A stretch of 64,000 nt of DNA from Ichthyophis bannanicus (lineage: Eukaryota > Chordata > Amphibia > Gymnophiona > Ichthyophiidae). Both the position numbers and the translations under genes were made by a program. The stretch spans positions 324,712,297-324,776,296 of the forward strand of contig CM066040.1 of the NCBI GenBank assembly GCA_033557465.1, in the 5' to 3' direction. Each line of letters opens with the position of its first letter. The stretch's first letter is position 1. Shown here one piece after another: positions 33,301-43,111 of the stretch. The notes beneath the pieces were generated by a model. The model saw only the letters and a list, made by a program, of their open reading frames with translations. It did no database searches and was not told the DNA's origin.

Positions 33301-34159
33301 ACCCCAACAGCTTTTCTCTGCAGCTCGTTGGAAAACCTTTTCTGATTTACAAAAGGAATTTGCGTTACCAGCGAAACACTACTTTCAATTGATGCAGCTT
33401 CAACACTGCCTCAAAAGTGCTCGAATCATGCCGCCCTCTGTCCCTACTGAGGACGGGCTATTAGAGATAGTTCACTCTATTAGTAGTACACATGGGGTAG
33501 CCTCTAACTTTTATAAAATATTATGTCAGGGTACAGACACGGCCACTTTTAGAGCCCAACAAGCCTGGGAGCGCGAACTGCAAACTACTTTAACCCCTGT
33601 GCAATGGAGCGTTTTCTGGAGCAAAGTAGTGCGGGTTTCCCGGTCTGCCTCTGTTACCCAAACTCTCTTCTTTTTTGCACACAGATGCTTTTATACCCCA
33701 GAAAAAATAGCCAAATGGAACACAAATGCTAGGGACCAGTGTTGGTCTTGCCATACTGCTGTGGGAACCTTCGCTCATGTTATTTATGAATGTCCTCAAT
33801 TACAGGTTTATTGGGGGCGGGTCTGGGGTTGTATTCAATTTATCTTACACCTTCACGAACCTCTCTCTTGGAAGATCGTGGGACTCCGCTCCGTGGCGGA
33901 GGTCCCCTCTCTTCCTAAGAAGGGTCGCTTTCTCCTTGATTTCATGCTGGGTATAGCCATATGCTTAATCACGAGGAATTGGAAGGATAGCTCTCGACTT
34001 ACTGTCAATGAATGGTGGAACCTCGTCTGCTTATATAGTAAATATGAGCAGATACCTCGGAGAGCTATTCCCCATGCCCAACCTCACTCTCGCTTGTCTA
34101 AATGGCAGATGCTTAATGATTATGTACAATCTGCTCATTGCTCCAACATGCCTGTATAA
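30368..34159 (+). CDS. L1 ORF2 protein: endonuclease and reverse transcriptase
   Basis: 1263 residues from the ATG at 30368. The EN domain (about 1-235) shows FSLNVKGINNP, LIFLQETHL (catalytic E), GGDFNLVLDP (139-148), SRIDFFLISKLL and SDHAAISFQL. The RT (about 455-740) shows GPDGLPTEFYRTF, NYRPISLLNADYKI, motif A LSLDAEKAFDRLEW (D599), RGTCQGCPLSPMLFDLAL and the catalytic YADD (699-702). C-terminal half: VKYLGVHY, then a zinc-knuckle-like CWSCHTAVGTFAHVIYECPQ. All catalytic residues are present. It nicks target DNA and primes reverse transcription there. Intact; activity not proven. Confidence 0.94.
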   Translation: MAPCKIFSLNVKGINNPIKRKKILSYLSQEAADLIFLQETHLNSKETLKLNIKPYMVAAYSPAVSKKCGVAILVRKSLHATIIATSSDTEGRWSRVHLKIGSLEVTCICLYAPNVDDPAFFATIAQVAQASANTSLIIGGDFNLVLDPLIDKQPPRTSGPPKSHTTLTSLIKDLALVDLWRLLHPNELDFTFFSSPHKSQSRIDFFLISKLLVPQVDTAKIHSQHISDHAAISFQLHTTAPQGNSGAWFFDRALLTQPEFQLEIRAAIQDYFHFNLPQDTANWAWWEGFKAAIRATITSYQIRLRKQRKQQLLILDQQIKAGERVLTSRTDPCVLIRLRRLRFQYNSILSTAASKSIELPRGTYYRENNRAGRLLANALKGQKEAKRVAALRAPQGGGIVTTDSDIVELFRDFYTRLYQSECEFSSETFERLLSGIQRPTLSEDDRDAMDEPFSTSEIQSALKRTASGRAAGPDGLPTEFYRTFSADLVPYLKLYFTALAVDTSSLGSFSAANVVVFEKEGRDPLLTANYRPISLLNADYKIFATILATRLSDRMATLIHPDQCGFIPGRSTADNARTLCHVLSSAANLDHPWVGLSLDAEKAFDRLEWPFLFAVLRWYGFGEGFLRYLQVMYTQPVASICVNAIKSQPFNLQRGTCQGCPLSPMLFDLALEPLALLIRQSARIRGVPFSHREIKLSAYADDLMLFVSLDSVPAVLDLIDGYSQLSGYKINWTKSVAFPLNRWVHEADMQAYPFLWQSRMVKYLGVHYCSPLEDTISFNAKEVVSKVRELTNRWSPLSLTWWGRLETVKMMIVPKVNYILEMLPCLLPLHTYKDIEGLLVRYLWQGKPPRIAKQKLQSAKERGGTRFPDFLRYHQAFLLKQGARWLDASTDSRPVWLDIEEELSSPIPLTHLPGMSYQVDTRHPPMIVDTLAAFNTLILSLGPNVCPQDGLPLWNNPRIQVLNRTIAWKPWYSRGIWTPQQLFSAARWKTFSDLQKEFALPAKHYFQLMQLQHCLKSARIMPPSVPTEDGLLEIVHSISSTHGVASNFYKILCQGTDTATFRAQQAWERELQTTLTPVQWSVFWSKVVRVSRSASVTQTLFFFAHRCFYTPEKIAKWNTNARDQCWSCHTAVGTFAHVIYECPQLQVYWGRVWGCIQFILHLHEPLSWKIVGLRSVAEVPSLPKKGRFLLDFMLGIAICLITRNWKDSSRLTVNEWWNLVCLYSKYEQIPRRAIPHAQPHSRLSKWQMLNDYVQSAHCSNMPV

Positions 34160-34414
34160 TGTGCACTCATCATGTTTCAGATCACCGTTAGGTTTTGTAA
34201 CACAATAATGTAAGTACACGCCCGCTTCGGGAATGATTAGTTTTCTAGAGAAGAAGCAGGGGGGAGGGGGGTGGTAGGGGTTTACTTTGGTGTATGTATT
34301 ACACTTTATGTATCTGTCTTTTAGCTGTATGTCTTCCTTTTCCTTTGTTGTTATAAAATGAAAATAAAGAATTAAAAAAAAAAAAAAGAATAAAAAAAAC
34401 CCCGCAATCTCATT

Positions 34415-35068
34415 CTCATGAAAAGAGAGGGCGAATTGAATATTAAGATGAAGATGATTTATCCACTGATGAAATTCTAACAACGTTTCAGAGGACCCCT
34501 TCCATATCAGAAAAACGTCATCTATAAAACGGCGCCACATATTAACATGAGATGAAAATGGAGAGACTAATAGCCATTGTCGCTCAAAATGTCCCAGGAA
34601 TAAATTTGCAATTGACGGAGCAAAAGTTGCTCCCATCGCCACTCCTGCAACTTGTTGATAAAGAGTTCCTTCAAATTCAAAAAACATTTTTGTCATCGCA
34701 ATTTCTGCTAAATTCATTACAAACCTCACCATGGCTTCTGAAAGATCACCCCGTTGGGTCAATGCATCCCGCACCACCAACAAAGCTTCCCACTGGGGAA
34801 TGCTAGTATATAGGGCCGTTATATCTAAAGTAACTAAAAGAACATCAGGACGTGAAGCTAAATATCCTACATCCTGTAAAACTTTCAAAAAATGAGTAGT
34901 GTCTTTTAGATAAGATGGAATCACTGGTAGAAGAGGGCACAAAAAAGAATCTACAAAAATTGAAAGTGTCTTCAAAAGGGTGCCCCTAGTAGACACAATA
35001 GGTCTTCCTGGTGAATTCACTAAACTCTTGTGAATTTTAGGTAATAAGTAAAATCTAGCCAATCTCAC
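34415..35068 (-). pseudogene. PLE reverse transcriptase palm
   Basis: The frame opens at 35068 with RLARFYLLPKIHKSL, then GRPIVSTRGTLLK (the PLE-specific KIHK...GRPIVS block). Motif A is LLVTLDITALYTSIP, motif B VAGVAMGATFAPSIANLFLG and motif C MWRRFIDDVFLIWKGS with the IDD aspartates. It then reads LNIQFALSFHENEIA, where L1 sequence interrupts it (TSD at 34404-34414). The palm is open across all catalytic motifs; the frame breaks upstream at about 35070. Confidence 0.9.
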
Positions 35069-36151
35069 TTAAAATACATTCAAAAATCAGAACTCCTTTC
35101 TGGTGATCAAATGTTGAGACAGTGCCGATGCTGTCAAATCTTCAATACATCGACGTAAATCTAAAGTTGGATCAGTTTCTAAACATATATATGACATTCT
35201 ATCTCCTAACTGACGAGAGGCTTCAGCTATATAGTCTACATGATTCAAAAGCACTATCGCTCCACCCTTATCTGCCCACTTAATTGCCAAATCAGATTTC
35301 TGTCTGAGTTCATACAGAGCTTGCTGCTCATCATATGTCAGAGTCCACTGTCATCGCTTATTGAGCCTATCCTTCTCTAGTTTTGCTACTTCCTGCAGAA
35401 CCAAGTCCCAAAACACTGACAGAGCAGGGGGGATAGGACCAGGAGGAAGCCAAGTTAATTTAAAAGGAAGGGCTGTATGACCAGGGCTATCACCACCCTT
35501 TCCAGTAGTATCTTTTCCAATCAATGATTGAATGGAACCATCCTGATCCTCTGAAGCAGAAAAAAAAAGCTCTCAATCTTTAACTTGCGCAGAAAACATT
35601 CAAAATCAATCTGAAATTGGAAAGGATCAAACTCCATCTTAGGAACAAAAGATAAACCTTTGTTCAATACTTGTAGCTGAAGAGGTGTAAGAGAAATATC
35701 TGATAAATTAATTACCAGTGTCTTACTATCTAAGGCTGATGGATTTTGCCCCGCCAATCCGCTGATCTGGACTGAGTATCCCTTTGTCGGTTGAATGTAA
35801 AGGTCTGTTTTTTCTTTCTCCTGTCTCTGCCATTCAATAAAAAATCCTCCTAAGGCAAACTTCCTCCCCCAGTATTAGAAGAATTGTCAGACGCTAATTC
35901 AAATTTAACCTTCCGGTGATCCTGTTTACTGCTCCATCGATTAGGATTCATCCAGGCATATACATAACCCGTGGTGTAATCAGTGTAATCTCTCTTCAAT
36001 TTCTTTGCTTTCATTTTCTTGACATCTTCTCTAAACTGATCCACCTGCCACTTCAGGTCATCCAATTGTGTGTATGCTTCAGTAGGATCTGAATCTTTTA
36101 ATGCATTAAGCATCTCTCCTATATATGCAATCATATCCTTAGTTGTATCCA
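35069..36151 (-). pseudogene. PLE N-terminal region
   Basis: 35290-35087 reads IKWADKGGAIVLLNHVDYIAEASRQL and later DPTLDLRRCIEDL, the ADKGG block upstream of PLE RTs. 35757-35521 holds LQVLNKGLSFVPKMEFDPFQFQIDFECFLRKL, another PLE signature (L-KGL-F-P). 36191-35850 is a leading segment with a coiled-coil-like stretch (LDDLKWQVDQFREDVKKMKAKKLKRDY). Several frameshifts separate the blocks. Confidence 0.8.
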
Positions 36152-38680
36152 CCATAAGAACATAAGAACATAAGAACATAAGATATGCCATACTGGGTCA
36201 GACCAAGGTCCATCAAGCCCAGTATTCTGTTTCCAACAGTGGCCAATCTAGGTCACATATACCTAGCAGTTTCCCCAAGAGACACAAGTTCCACAATGCT
36301 TGTACTGGGTCAAGCATTGATATCTTCGGTCACTTCCTAATAATGGTTTATGGACCTTTCCTCCAGGAACTTGTCCAAACCTTTTTTAAACCCAGCTACA
36401 CTAACAACCTTTATTACATCCTCCAGTAACAAATTCAAGAGTTTGATTACACGTTGAGTGAAAAAATATTTTCTTTTATTAGTCTTAAATAGTTTACCCT
36501 GTAGCTTCATTGCATGTCCCCTAGTCTTTCTATATTCTGATAAGGTAAACAATCGATCTACGTTTACCCGTTCCACTCCGTTCATTAATTTATAGACTTC
36601 TATCATATCTCCCCTCAGCCGTCTCTTTTCCAGGTTAAAGAGCCCTAACCTTTTTAGCCTTTCTTCATAGGAATATCCTTCCATCCCCTTTACCATTTTG
36701 GTGGCTCTTCTCTGTACCTTTTCTAAAATCGCTATATCCTTTTTAAGATACAGCGACCAGAATTGCACACAATATTCAAGGTGCGGTCTCACTATGGAAC
36801 GATATAGAGGCATTATAATATCTTTTGTTTTATTTTCCATTCCTTTCCTTATCATACCTAGCATTCTATTTGCTCTCTTGGCCGCCGCTGCACACTGGGC
36901 CGAGGGTTTTAACATGGTATCAACAATGACGCCTAAATCTTTTTCCTGGGTGGTGGTTCCTAATGTGGAACCTTGCATCGTGTAACCATAGTTTGGGTTG
37001 TTCTTCCCTAGGTGCATAACCTTGCACTTGTCCACATTAAATTTCATCTGCCATTTTGATGCCCAGTCTTCCAATTTATCAAGATCCTCTTACAATTTTT
37101 CACAATCCTCTTGGGTTTTAACAACTTTAAATAGTTTTGTGTCATCTGCAAATTTGATAACCTCACTCGTTATTCCGCTTTCCAGGTCATTTATGAATAT
37201 GTCAAAAAGCAGCGGACCCAGCACAGATCCCTGGGGTACACCACTATTCACCTTTCTCCATTGGGAAAATTGGCCATTTAGCCCTACCCTCTGCTTTCTA
37301 TCTTTTAACCAGTTCCTGATCCACAATAGTACACTGCCTCCTATCCCATGACTCTTTAGTTTTGCCAAACGTCTCTGATGAGGGACCTTGTCAAAGGCTT
37401 TCTGAAAGTCCAGATACACAATATCAACCGACTCACCTTTGTCCACCTGTTTATTCACTTCTTCAAAAAAACATAACAGATTAGTAAGACAAGATCTTCC
37501 TTGTCTAAAGCCATGTTGGCTGTCTCCCATTAGGTTGTGACTATCTACATACTGAGTAATTTTATTCTTTATAATGGTTTCTACCATTTTTCCCGGTACT
37601 GATGTCAGGCTCACCGGTCTGTAGTTTCCCAGATCACCCCTGGAACCCTTTTTAAAAATTGGTGTTACATTGCCGATCCTCCAATCTTCAGGTATTAGAG
37701 ATGATTTTAATGATAGTTCAAAGATTACTGATAGCAGTTCTGCAATCTCATATTTCAGTTCCTTCAATACCCTTGGATGTATACCATCCGGCCCAGGTGA
37801 TTTGCTACTCTTCAGTTTATCTAATAGTTGTAAGACATCTTCCCGATGTATCGATATTTCCTTCAATTCTTCCGCACCTTTAAATACCACTTCAGTCATG
37901 GGTATTATCCCTACATCTTCCTCAGTAAAGACCGAAGCAAAGAATTCATTCAGTCTCTCCGCTATCGCCTTGTCGCCTCTTAGTGCTCCTTTAACCCCTT
38001 TATCATCTAATGGACCAACTGACTCTCTCACAGGTTTTTTGCTACGAATGTACTTGAAAAGGTCTTTACTTCGCGTTTTTGCTTCCACAGCAAGCTTCTT
38101 CTCAAATTCTCCCTTTGCCTGCCTTATCAATGCCTTGCATTTGACTTGCCAGTGCTTGTGCTGTTTCCAGGTTTCGTCGTTTGGCTCTTTTTTCCATTTC
38201 CTGAAACATGTTTTTTTGGCAACAACAGCCTCTCTGACCTCACCTTTAAACCATGCTGGCAGTTTTTTGGACTTCCTTCCACTTTTCTTAAAGCGTGGAA
38301 TACAGCTGGTCTGGGCTTCCAAGATAGTATTTTTCAACAACACCCAAGCTTGATGTACGTCTTTAACCTTCGCAACTGCTCCTTTTAGTTTTTTCTTAAC
38401 TGTTTTCCTCATTTTATCATATTCTCCCTTTCGAAAGTTAAAAGGTAGTACTGTGGATTTCCTTACTATCCCTCCTCCACTAATTAAATCAAAGGCGATC
38501 ATGCTATGATCACTATTGCCAAGTGGCCCCAACACCCTTATCTCATGCACTAGATCTGGTGTTCCACTAAGGACTAGGTCTAATATGGCTTCCCCTCTGG
38601 TCGGTTCATGAACCAGCTGCTCCAAGAAGCAGTCATTTATTTCATCTAGGAACTTTATCTCCCTAGCACCACCAAAACCA
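36152..38680 (-). mobile_element. CR1 LINE, subfamily 2, 5'-truncated, nearly open
   Basis: Minus strand, 3' end at about 36152 with three ATAAGAAC units (TTCTTATG octamers on its own strand), 5' truncated inside the endonuclease at about 38670. ORF2 is open in two long frames (38697-37090 and 37074-36337) separated by a single stop/shift at about 37080, so it is much better preserved than the 12338 copy. It sits in the PLE N-terminal coding region. Confidence 0.9.
36337..37074 (-). pseudogene. CR1 ORF2 C-terminal part
   Basis: 245 codons continuing the RT thumb and C-terminal domain: [105 protein letters not shown] and a GLDKFLEER end with its own stop. It differs from the upstream frame only by one break. 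Confidence 0.88.
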
Positions 38681-38697
38681 TCCGGTCTAGGGAGCAC
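37090..38697 (-). pseudogene. CR1 ORF2: EN end, linker and RT
   Basis: 535 codons. CR1 homology starts at REIKFLDEINDCFLEQLVHEP, then ILDLVLSGTPDL and LGNSDHSMIAFDLI (SDH), the basic linker KKLPAWFKGEVREAV, NEFFASVFTEEDV, GPDGIHPRVLKELKYEI, IPEDWRIGNVTPIFKKGSRG, NYRPVSLTSVPGKM, QHGFRQGRSCLTNLL, motif A IVYLDFQKAFDKV, motif [21 protein letters not shown] and motif C IKFADDTKLFKVV. Ends at a stop near 37090 just after the palm. The first about 10 codons are not CR1. Confidence 0.88.
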
Positions 38698-38816
38698 TTA
38701 TTCAAGATTTTATTCCACTTATCAATAAAGTTGGCCTCTGCCATAGGAAGATGAAGTTCTTTATGTATTCATAATCCCCTTGGGATATGTTGTCTTCTAA
38801 TGTATTCAATAAAAGA
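38698..38816 (-). pseudogene. PLE ORF start, separated by a CR1 insertion
   Basis: Minus strand gives MAEANFIDKWNKILNKCS from about 38745, preceded by the non-coding stretch that reads LLLNTLEDNISQGDYEYIKNF in an alternative frame. It joins the 36151 end across the CR1 and is followed on the right by DIRS sequence. Start choice and the exact 5' limit are uncertain. Confidence 0.5.
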
Positions 38817-38944
38817 GGACCGATGAAGCTCAGTTGGTCCCCTCCCAAGGATACATTGCTGTTTGAGTTTATCCAGGCTATGTTGAAGGCTTTGTCCTTC
38901 AACACGGAGTTGGGGGAAGACCCCACTATAGAGGAACTCTAAAT

Positions 38945-39420
38945 CCTCCAATACAAAGCCCCACCCAGGGAGGCCCTGATGGTTCCTGTCCCTGCCATCC
39001 TCGGGCAGCTCCTCCTTCGCATGTGGGAACCCATAGTTAGCCGACATCTAGACACCATGTACCAAGTTCAACGGGGCCCCAGCTTCCGAAAGTTGCAATT
39101 TCCACACACCTCCATGGTGGTGGAGTTGACTATGTGCCAGCAGAAGAGCCAGAATACACACTCCTGTGTGCCACTGGGCAGGGAGTCCCGCTCCCTCAAT
39201 GCCCTTGACTGCAAATGCTGCCAGGGCTCAATGCTGGCCTGCCGAATTCAAGCCTACCAGCTGTATTTCGGCATGTATCTTCGGGACCTGACAAAGGAAC
39301 TCATAGGTTTCTCAGCAGGCCTCGGAGGGGATCACCTCCAGTGATTCCAAACCCTCACAAAGTGTGTCAGGGAGTGCTCGAAGCATATGTCTTAAGCTGC
39401 CTACGATGGCTTTGAGTCAA
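38945..39420 (+). pseudogene. DIRS gag-like protein, C-terminal half
   Basis: Frame 38979-39344 reads MVPVPAILGQLLLRMWEPIVSRHLDTMYQVQRGPSF...LQFPHTSMVVE...CVPLGRESRSLNALD. This matches the intact DIRS gag at 54294-56432 block by block (LDTKYQVQ, LPHHSIVVESALKRAKS, CPLGKELKLLDDIG). It is broken by an upstream stop at 38942 and by the end of the frame after LTKEL. The capsid-like central region of DIRS gag. Confidence 0.75.
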
Positions 39421-40099
39421 GCACAAGGGTAGCCGCCACGGGTATTGGTGCTCGATGAAAGGCCTGGCTCCAGGCATCAGACCTCAAGCAGTGGGTCCAA
39501 GAGAGGCTCCTCTACGTCCCCTGCCACGGTGAAAACGTATTCGGCAAGCTGATGGAGAATGTGGAGATTGAGACCGAGTACCTCATGAGGACTCTGCTCT
39601 CCAGGAAGACCTGCACACTCCTTAAGAAGAAACCACCAGGGAAGAGGCTCCCATTCCAGAGAAAGGGCCAACCTTACTGGGGCTACCCCCACTATCAGGC
39701 TCCCCAGACTGCATAGCAGGGTCACCAGAGCAAGGGAGCGAGCCAAGGCCCTCGCAAGTCTAATGGCTCCAAGACCCAGACCCCGGCTCCTGTTGAGCCA
39801 GGGATGGTTTTTGACTCCCTGAGCATAGCTTCTTCACCTTCGGGGGAGCAGCTACCAACAGGGGTCCTCTGGTACACTTTGCCCATCATGCCTGCTTTCA
39901 CCACCGACTCCTAGGCACTCCAAGTAGTCACAGAAGGCTATCTCCTTCACCTGGAACAGATGCCGCCCCCTTGCTTTACAGGAGAACCCTCTCGGACTCC
40001 CCTGCACCAGGTTCTATTACTACAGCAACTTGCGGCCTCCTCACGGACAAAGCCATGGAATCAGTACCCCATCACTTTAAGGACATGAGGTTCTACTCC

Positions 40100-40192
40100 C
40101 GGTACTTTCTGGTCCCAAAACAAACAGGGGGCCTACGGCCTATCCTAGACTTGCAAAACCTGAACAAGTTCCTGATGTGGGAGAAATTCAAG
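40100..40192 (+). pseudogene. DIRS reverse transcriptase, N-terminal stub
   Basis: Reads FYSRYFLVPKQTGGLRPILDLQNLNKFLMWEKF (40091-40192), the conserved first RT block of DIRS/Ty3-like enzymes (YS-FLVPK-GG-RPILDL--LN). Cut off before motif A by unrelated GA-rich sequence. This block is exactly what is missing from the RT of the DIRS at 47498-56668. Confidence 0.8.
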
Positions 40193-41474
40193 AAAGGAAG
40201 ATCAGAAATGGGGAGGAGAAGAGAGAGGAAATGAGGTGAGGGAGGTTCTGGGTTCTTGGGGGAGGGGGAGGGAAAGGATCTAAAAGGAGGAGAGGGAGGT
40301 TTTGGAATCTGGGAGAGGGATATGAAAAAGGTGGTGCCCTGTCCTGGCTTCATCCCTACACCCCTTTGCATCCTCACCTCTCTCTCTTCGTCTCTCCCCC
40401 TCCTTACTGAGTCCTCTTTCTCTTCCCACCTTCAATCCTCCATCCTAGGTGCCCTATCTCTTATCTCCCCAATTCATATGTCCCTATTCCCAGCTCCTTT
40501 TTCACAGACATCTTCCATTCTGCTCCTTTTTCTACACATACACTCAAACCCTCTGCTCCTCTTTTGCTGTAGATCTCCCCTTCTAACCCTCTCCCCTCCT
40601 GCACTGATTGGGTCAGCAGGAGGAGGAGGACGAGAGTGTTGGAAACCAAGGCTGCATCCTCTTCTTTTGCTTCCTGGGCATGAAAGCTGCGTTGAACTGC
40701 ATGAGACAACAGCGGAAAGGGTGTGGCCCAAGGTTATACTACTTTCCTCTTCTTGCAGGCCCGATAAACACAGGAGGGGGAAGGGGGAAGGGATTGCAAA
40801 TTTACCGCTGGTTTAGTCCCTGGTCTTCTGTGGTAATTCTGCAGGACTCGGCCAATTCCATGGTAAAGGCTGAATTTTATATCTCTTTCAATAGCATCAT
40901 GGGAAGATAGGTGTCCTGTTTTTTTCCACATGCAAAGCATGTTTTACATGTAGATACCGGTTCTTATAAAATTATGTGGGGGTTTAAACACTTAGAAAGT
41001 AAGTTACTGCCTACTTTTACATGCTCAGTGCATAGGTGTTCCTGAGGATGTGGTTTGGGCAGAACTGAGGCAGAGTTGCAATGTACACATGTACTTTATA
41101 AAATATGCATCACAACAAAAAATTCACCAGCAATAGCTGTTGAATTGCTGTGTATCTCTTAGGGGGAGAGAATAAAGTTTTCTCCTCAAGTCTTGTTGAG
41201 TCCCTTCACATGGTGGACTCTTCTATATCAAGTCTCAGCAAGGCGTAGCATGGAAGGAAAGAAAAGGAAGAATACATATTAGCTGCACGTTGCCTAGGAT
41301 AAAAAGGTGCCCACCCATACCTTTGCATTAGGGTAGAGATGGTGGTAGTGACAGTGTACACACTGTGGATGAAGATAACACCCTTACCCAGATAAAGGCC
41401 ATGGTGAACATATTGATGGACCTACTGTGGCAGAAGATAAACCATAGAAGTTAATGAAAAAGTTAAGAGGATTG
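40193..41474. other. no gene seen; GA- and CT-rich tracts
   Basis: GA-rich at 40193-40320, CT-rich at 40370-40600. The overlapping frames 40256-40816 and 40461-40731 show no domain and run in opposed directions, as expected for skewed composition. 40985-41105 resembles the low-copy repeat at 21320. No supported feature. Confidence 0.45.
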
Positions 41475-41556
41475 TTGTTGTTGTTGTTAAGTGCCGTCGA
41501 GTCGATGTCGACTCATGGTGACCCTCTAGATAGTTGTCCTAAATTGTGTTCGGTCT

Positions 41557-42309
41557 TCAGTCAGGCGGCTCATTGTTGACAGACTGGTACCCATAGCTGC
41601 TGTTATTGTATCGATCTATCTCATTGCTGGCCTTCCTCTTTTGCGTTGACCTTCTATCTTGCCAAGCATGATGTCTTTCTCTAATGATCTCTCTCTTCGC
41701 ATGATGTGTCCAAAGTATGAAAGCCGGTCTTGTCATTTGAGATTCTAAAGAAAGCTTAGGTTTGATCTCCTCTAGTACTAGCTGGTTTATTCTTTGGGCA
41801 GTCCATGGTATACACAGTATTCGCCGCCAGCACCATAATTCAAAGGCATCAATTTTCTTCCTGTCTATCTTTTTCACTGTCCAGCTTTTGCATCCATATG
41901 ATATTGAAAATACCATGGCCTGAACAAGTCGAATCTTTGTATGGAGAGAGACATTTCTGCTCTTGAGAATCTTATCTAGGTCTTTCATAGCCATTCTGCC
42001 AAGAGCAATGCGTCGTCGGATTTCTTGACTGCTTGTTGCTTCTTTATTGATAGTTGATCCAAGTAGGCTAAAGTTGTCCACGATTTCAATTTCTTCTTCA
42101 TCAATGATGAATGTATTGATTTTGCCAGTTGTCAGAATCTTTGTTTTCTTAATGTTAAGGTGCAGACCCATTTTAAGACTATATTCCTTGATCTTGAGGA
42201 GCAAATGTTTCAAATAGTCTTCACCTTCAGCTGGTAATGTGATATCAGCATAGAAAAGGTTGTTGATGAATCTTCCACCAATCTTCACACCTCTGTTATC
42301 TTCATACAT
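41557..42309 (-). pseudogene. RTE RT thumb and C-terminal domain
   Basis: 250 codons: INNLFYADITLPAEGEDYL (motif C degenerate, YADI instead of YADD, so one catalytic Asp is lost), MGLHLNIKKTKIL, NFSLLGSTINKEATSSQEIRRRIALGRMAMKDL, LVQAMVFSISYGCKSWTV, KKIDAFELWCWRRILCIPWTAQRIN. These are the classical RTE/BovB-type blocks. Ends with its own stop near 41557. Confidence 0.88.
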
Positions 42310-42329
42310 TCCTGCTTCTCTGATGATTT

Positions 42330-42995
42330 ATTTTGCATATAAATTAAAGAGATAGGGGGAAAGTATGCAGCCTTGTCACACACCTTTGCTGGTTTTAAAC
42401 CATTCTGTTTCTCCTAGTTCCGTTCAAACTGTTGCTTCTTGATCAATGAAAAGGTTGTGCAAGAGAATGATCAGGTGTTCTGGTATACCCATGCTTCTTA
42501 ATGTGGCCCAAAGTTTCTCATGGTTTACACAGTCAAAAGCCTTGCTGTAGTTGATAAAACACATATGGATATCCTTTTGGTATTCTTTCGTCTTTTCAAG
42601 GATCCATCTCACATCTGCAAAAATGTCTCTTGTTCCTCGCCCTTTCCTGAACCCTGCTTGCACTTCACACAGTTCTCGTTCCAGGTATGGTTGTAGTCTC
42701 TGCTGAATGATTTTGAGTAGTATCTTGCTGGCATGTGGGATAGTGTAATTGTGCGATAATTTCCACAGTCAGTCGGGTCATCTTTCTTCATTATTGGTAT
42801 AAACACAGATCCTTTCCAGTCAGTTGGCCATGAATTTGTCTTCCAAATTTTCTGGCAGAGCCTTGTAGGTATGGTAACAGCTTCATCGCCCAATGCTTTG
42901 TTCTTTGATAAGACATTCAATGCTGCTTCGACTTCTTCTTTCATCACCAATGGTTCTTGATAATAAGATACAGGTTGAAATGGCTGTTGGTCCAC
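42330..42995 (-). pseudogene. RTE RT fingers and palm
   Basis: 42995-42609 contains EVEAALNVLSKNKALGDEAVTIP and PTDWKGSVFIPIMKKDDPTDCGNYRTITLSH. 42663-42424 contains QAGFRKGRGTRDIFADVRWILEKT and motif A HMCFINYSKAFDCVNHEKLW (INYSKAFD in place of the usual IDYSKAFD, a lost Asp). The two frames overlap around 42610-42660. Confidence 0.85.
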
Positions 42996-43111
42996 TTGAT
43001 CTTTATGATATAATGACTCTGTCTTGTCTTGATCTTCTCAGCATCATTCAACATGGATCCTTGAGCATCTTGTAGCATTCCAGTATGGGGCTGGAATTTT
43101 TTCTTTAACTC

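Larger units (their letters stand above)
28965..34382 (+). mobile_element. full-length L1-type (Tx1/L1 group) LINE, both ORFs intact
   Basis: Short GC-rich 5'UTR (28965-29099), ORF1 (29100-29948), 419-bp inter-ORF spacer, ORF2 (30368-34159), about 220-bp 3'UTR and a poly-A ending about 34382. An A-rich target duplication (AAAAGAATAAAAAAAA) is seen at about 28940 and 34384. It lies inside the poly-A of the preceding truncated L1 relative. No stop or frameshift in either ORF, which makes it the youngest-looking element here. Confidence 0.92.
24519..38816 (-). mobile_element. Penelope-like element (PLE), multiply interrupted
   Basis: Minus-strand PLE whose own sequence survives in four blocks: 38816-38698 (ORF start), 36151-34415 (N-terminal region and RT), 28543-27225 (RT thumb/linker and GIY-YIG) and 25230-24519 (3' region with a hammerhead-like motif). 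The gaps are later insertions: CR1 36152-38680, L1-type DNA 28555-34403 and an ORF1-only L1 25231-27206. Flanking DIRS halves show the PLE itself entered a DIRS copy. A second PLE terminal repeat was not found. Confidence 0.85.
38817..40192 (+). mobile_element. DIRS element, family 2, continuation (gag C-terminus into RT)
   Basis: Continues the copy that stops at 24518. GTTGAAGGCTTTGTCCTTCA and the downstream PPREALMVPVPAILGQLL block match 63808-63930 of the third copy. Runs through gag and a spacer to the RT start, where it is truncated at about 40192 in LNKFLMWEKF. No 3' ITR follows. Confidence 0.75.

Noticed and set aside
34031..34414. C-terminal extension of the PLE RT frame into 34031-34400
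   Set aside because: The frame runs from PLE sequence into antisense of the L1 3'UTR and ORF2 end by chance (poly-A read as a phenylalanine run). The PLE part stops at the target duplication 34404-34414.
40256..40816. 186-codon plus frame and overlapping minus frames (40461-40731)
   Set aside because: Overlapping long frames on both strands in CT/GA-skewed DNA, no domains, no splice context.
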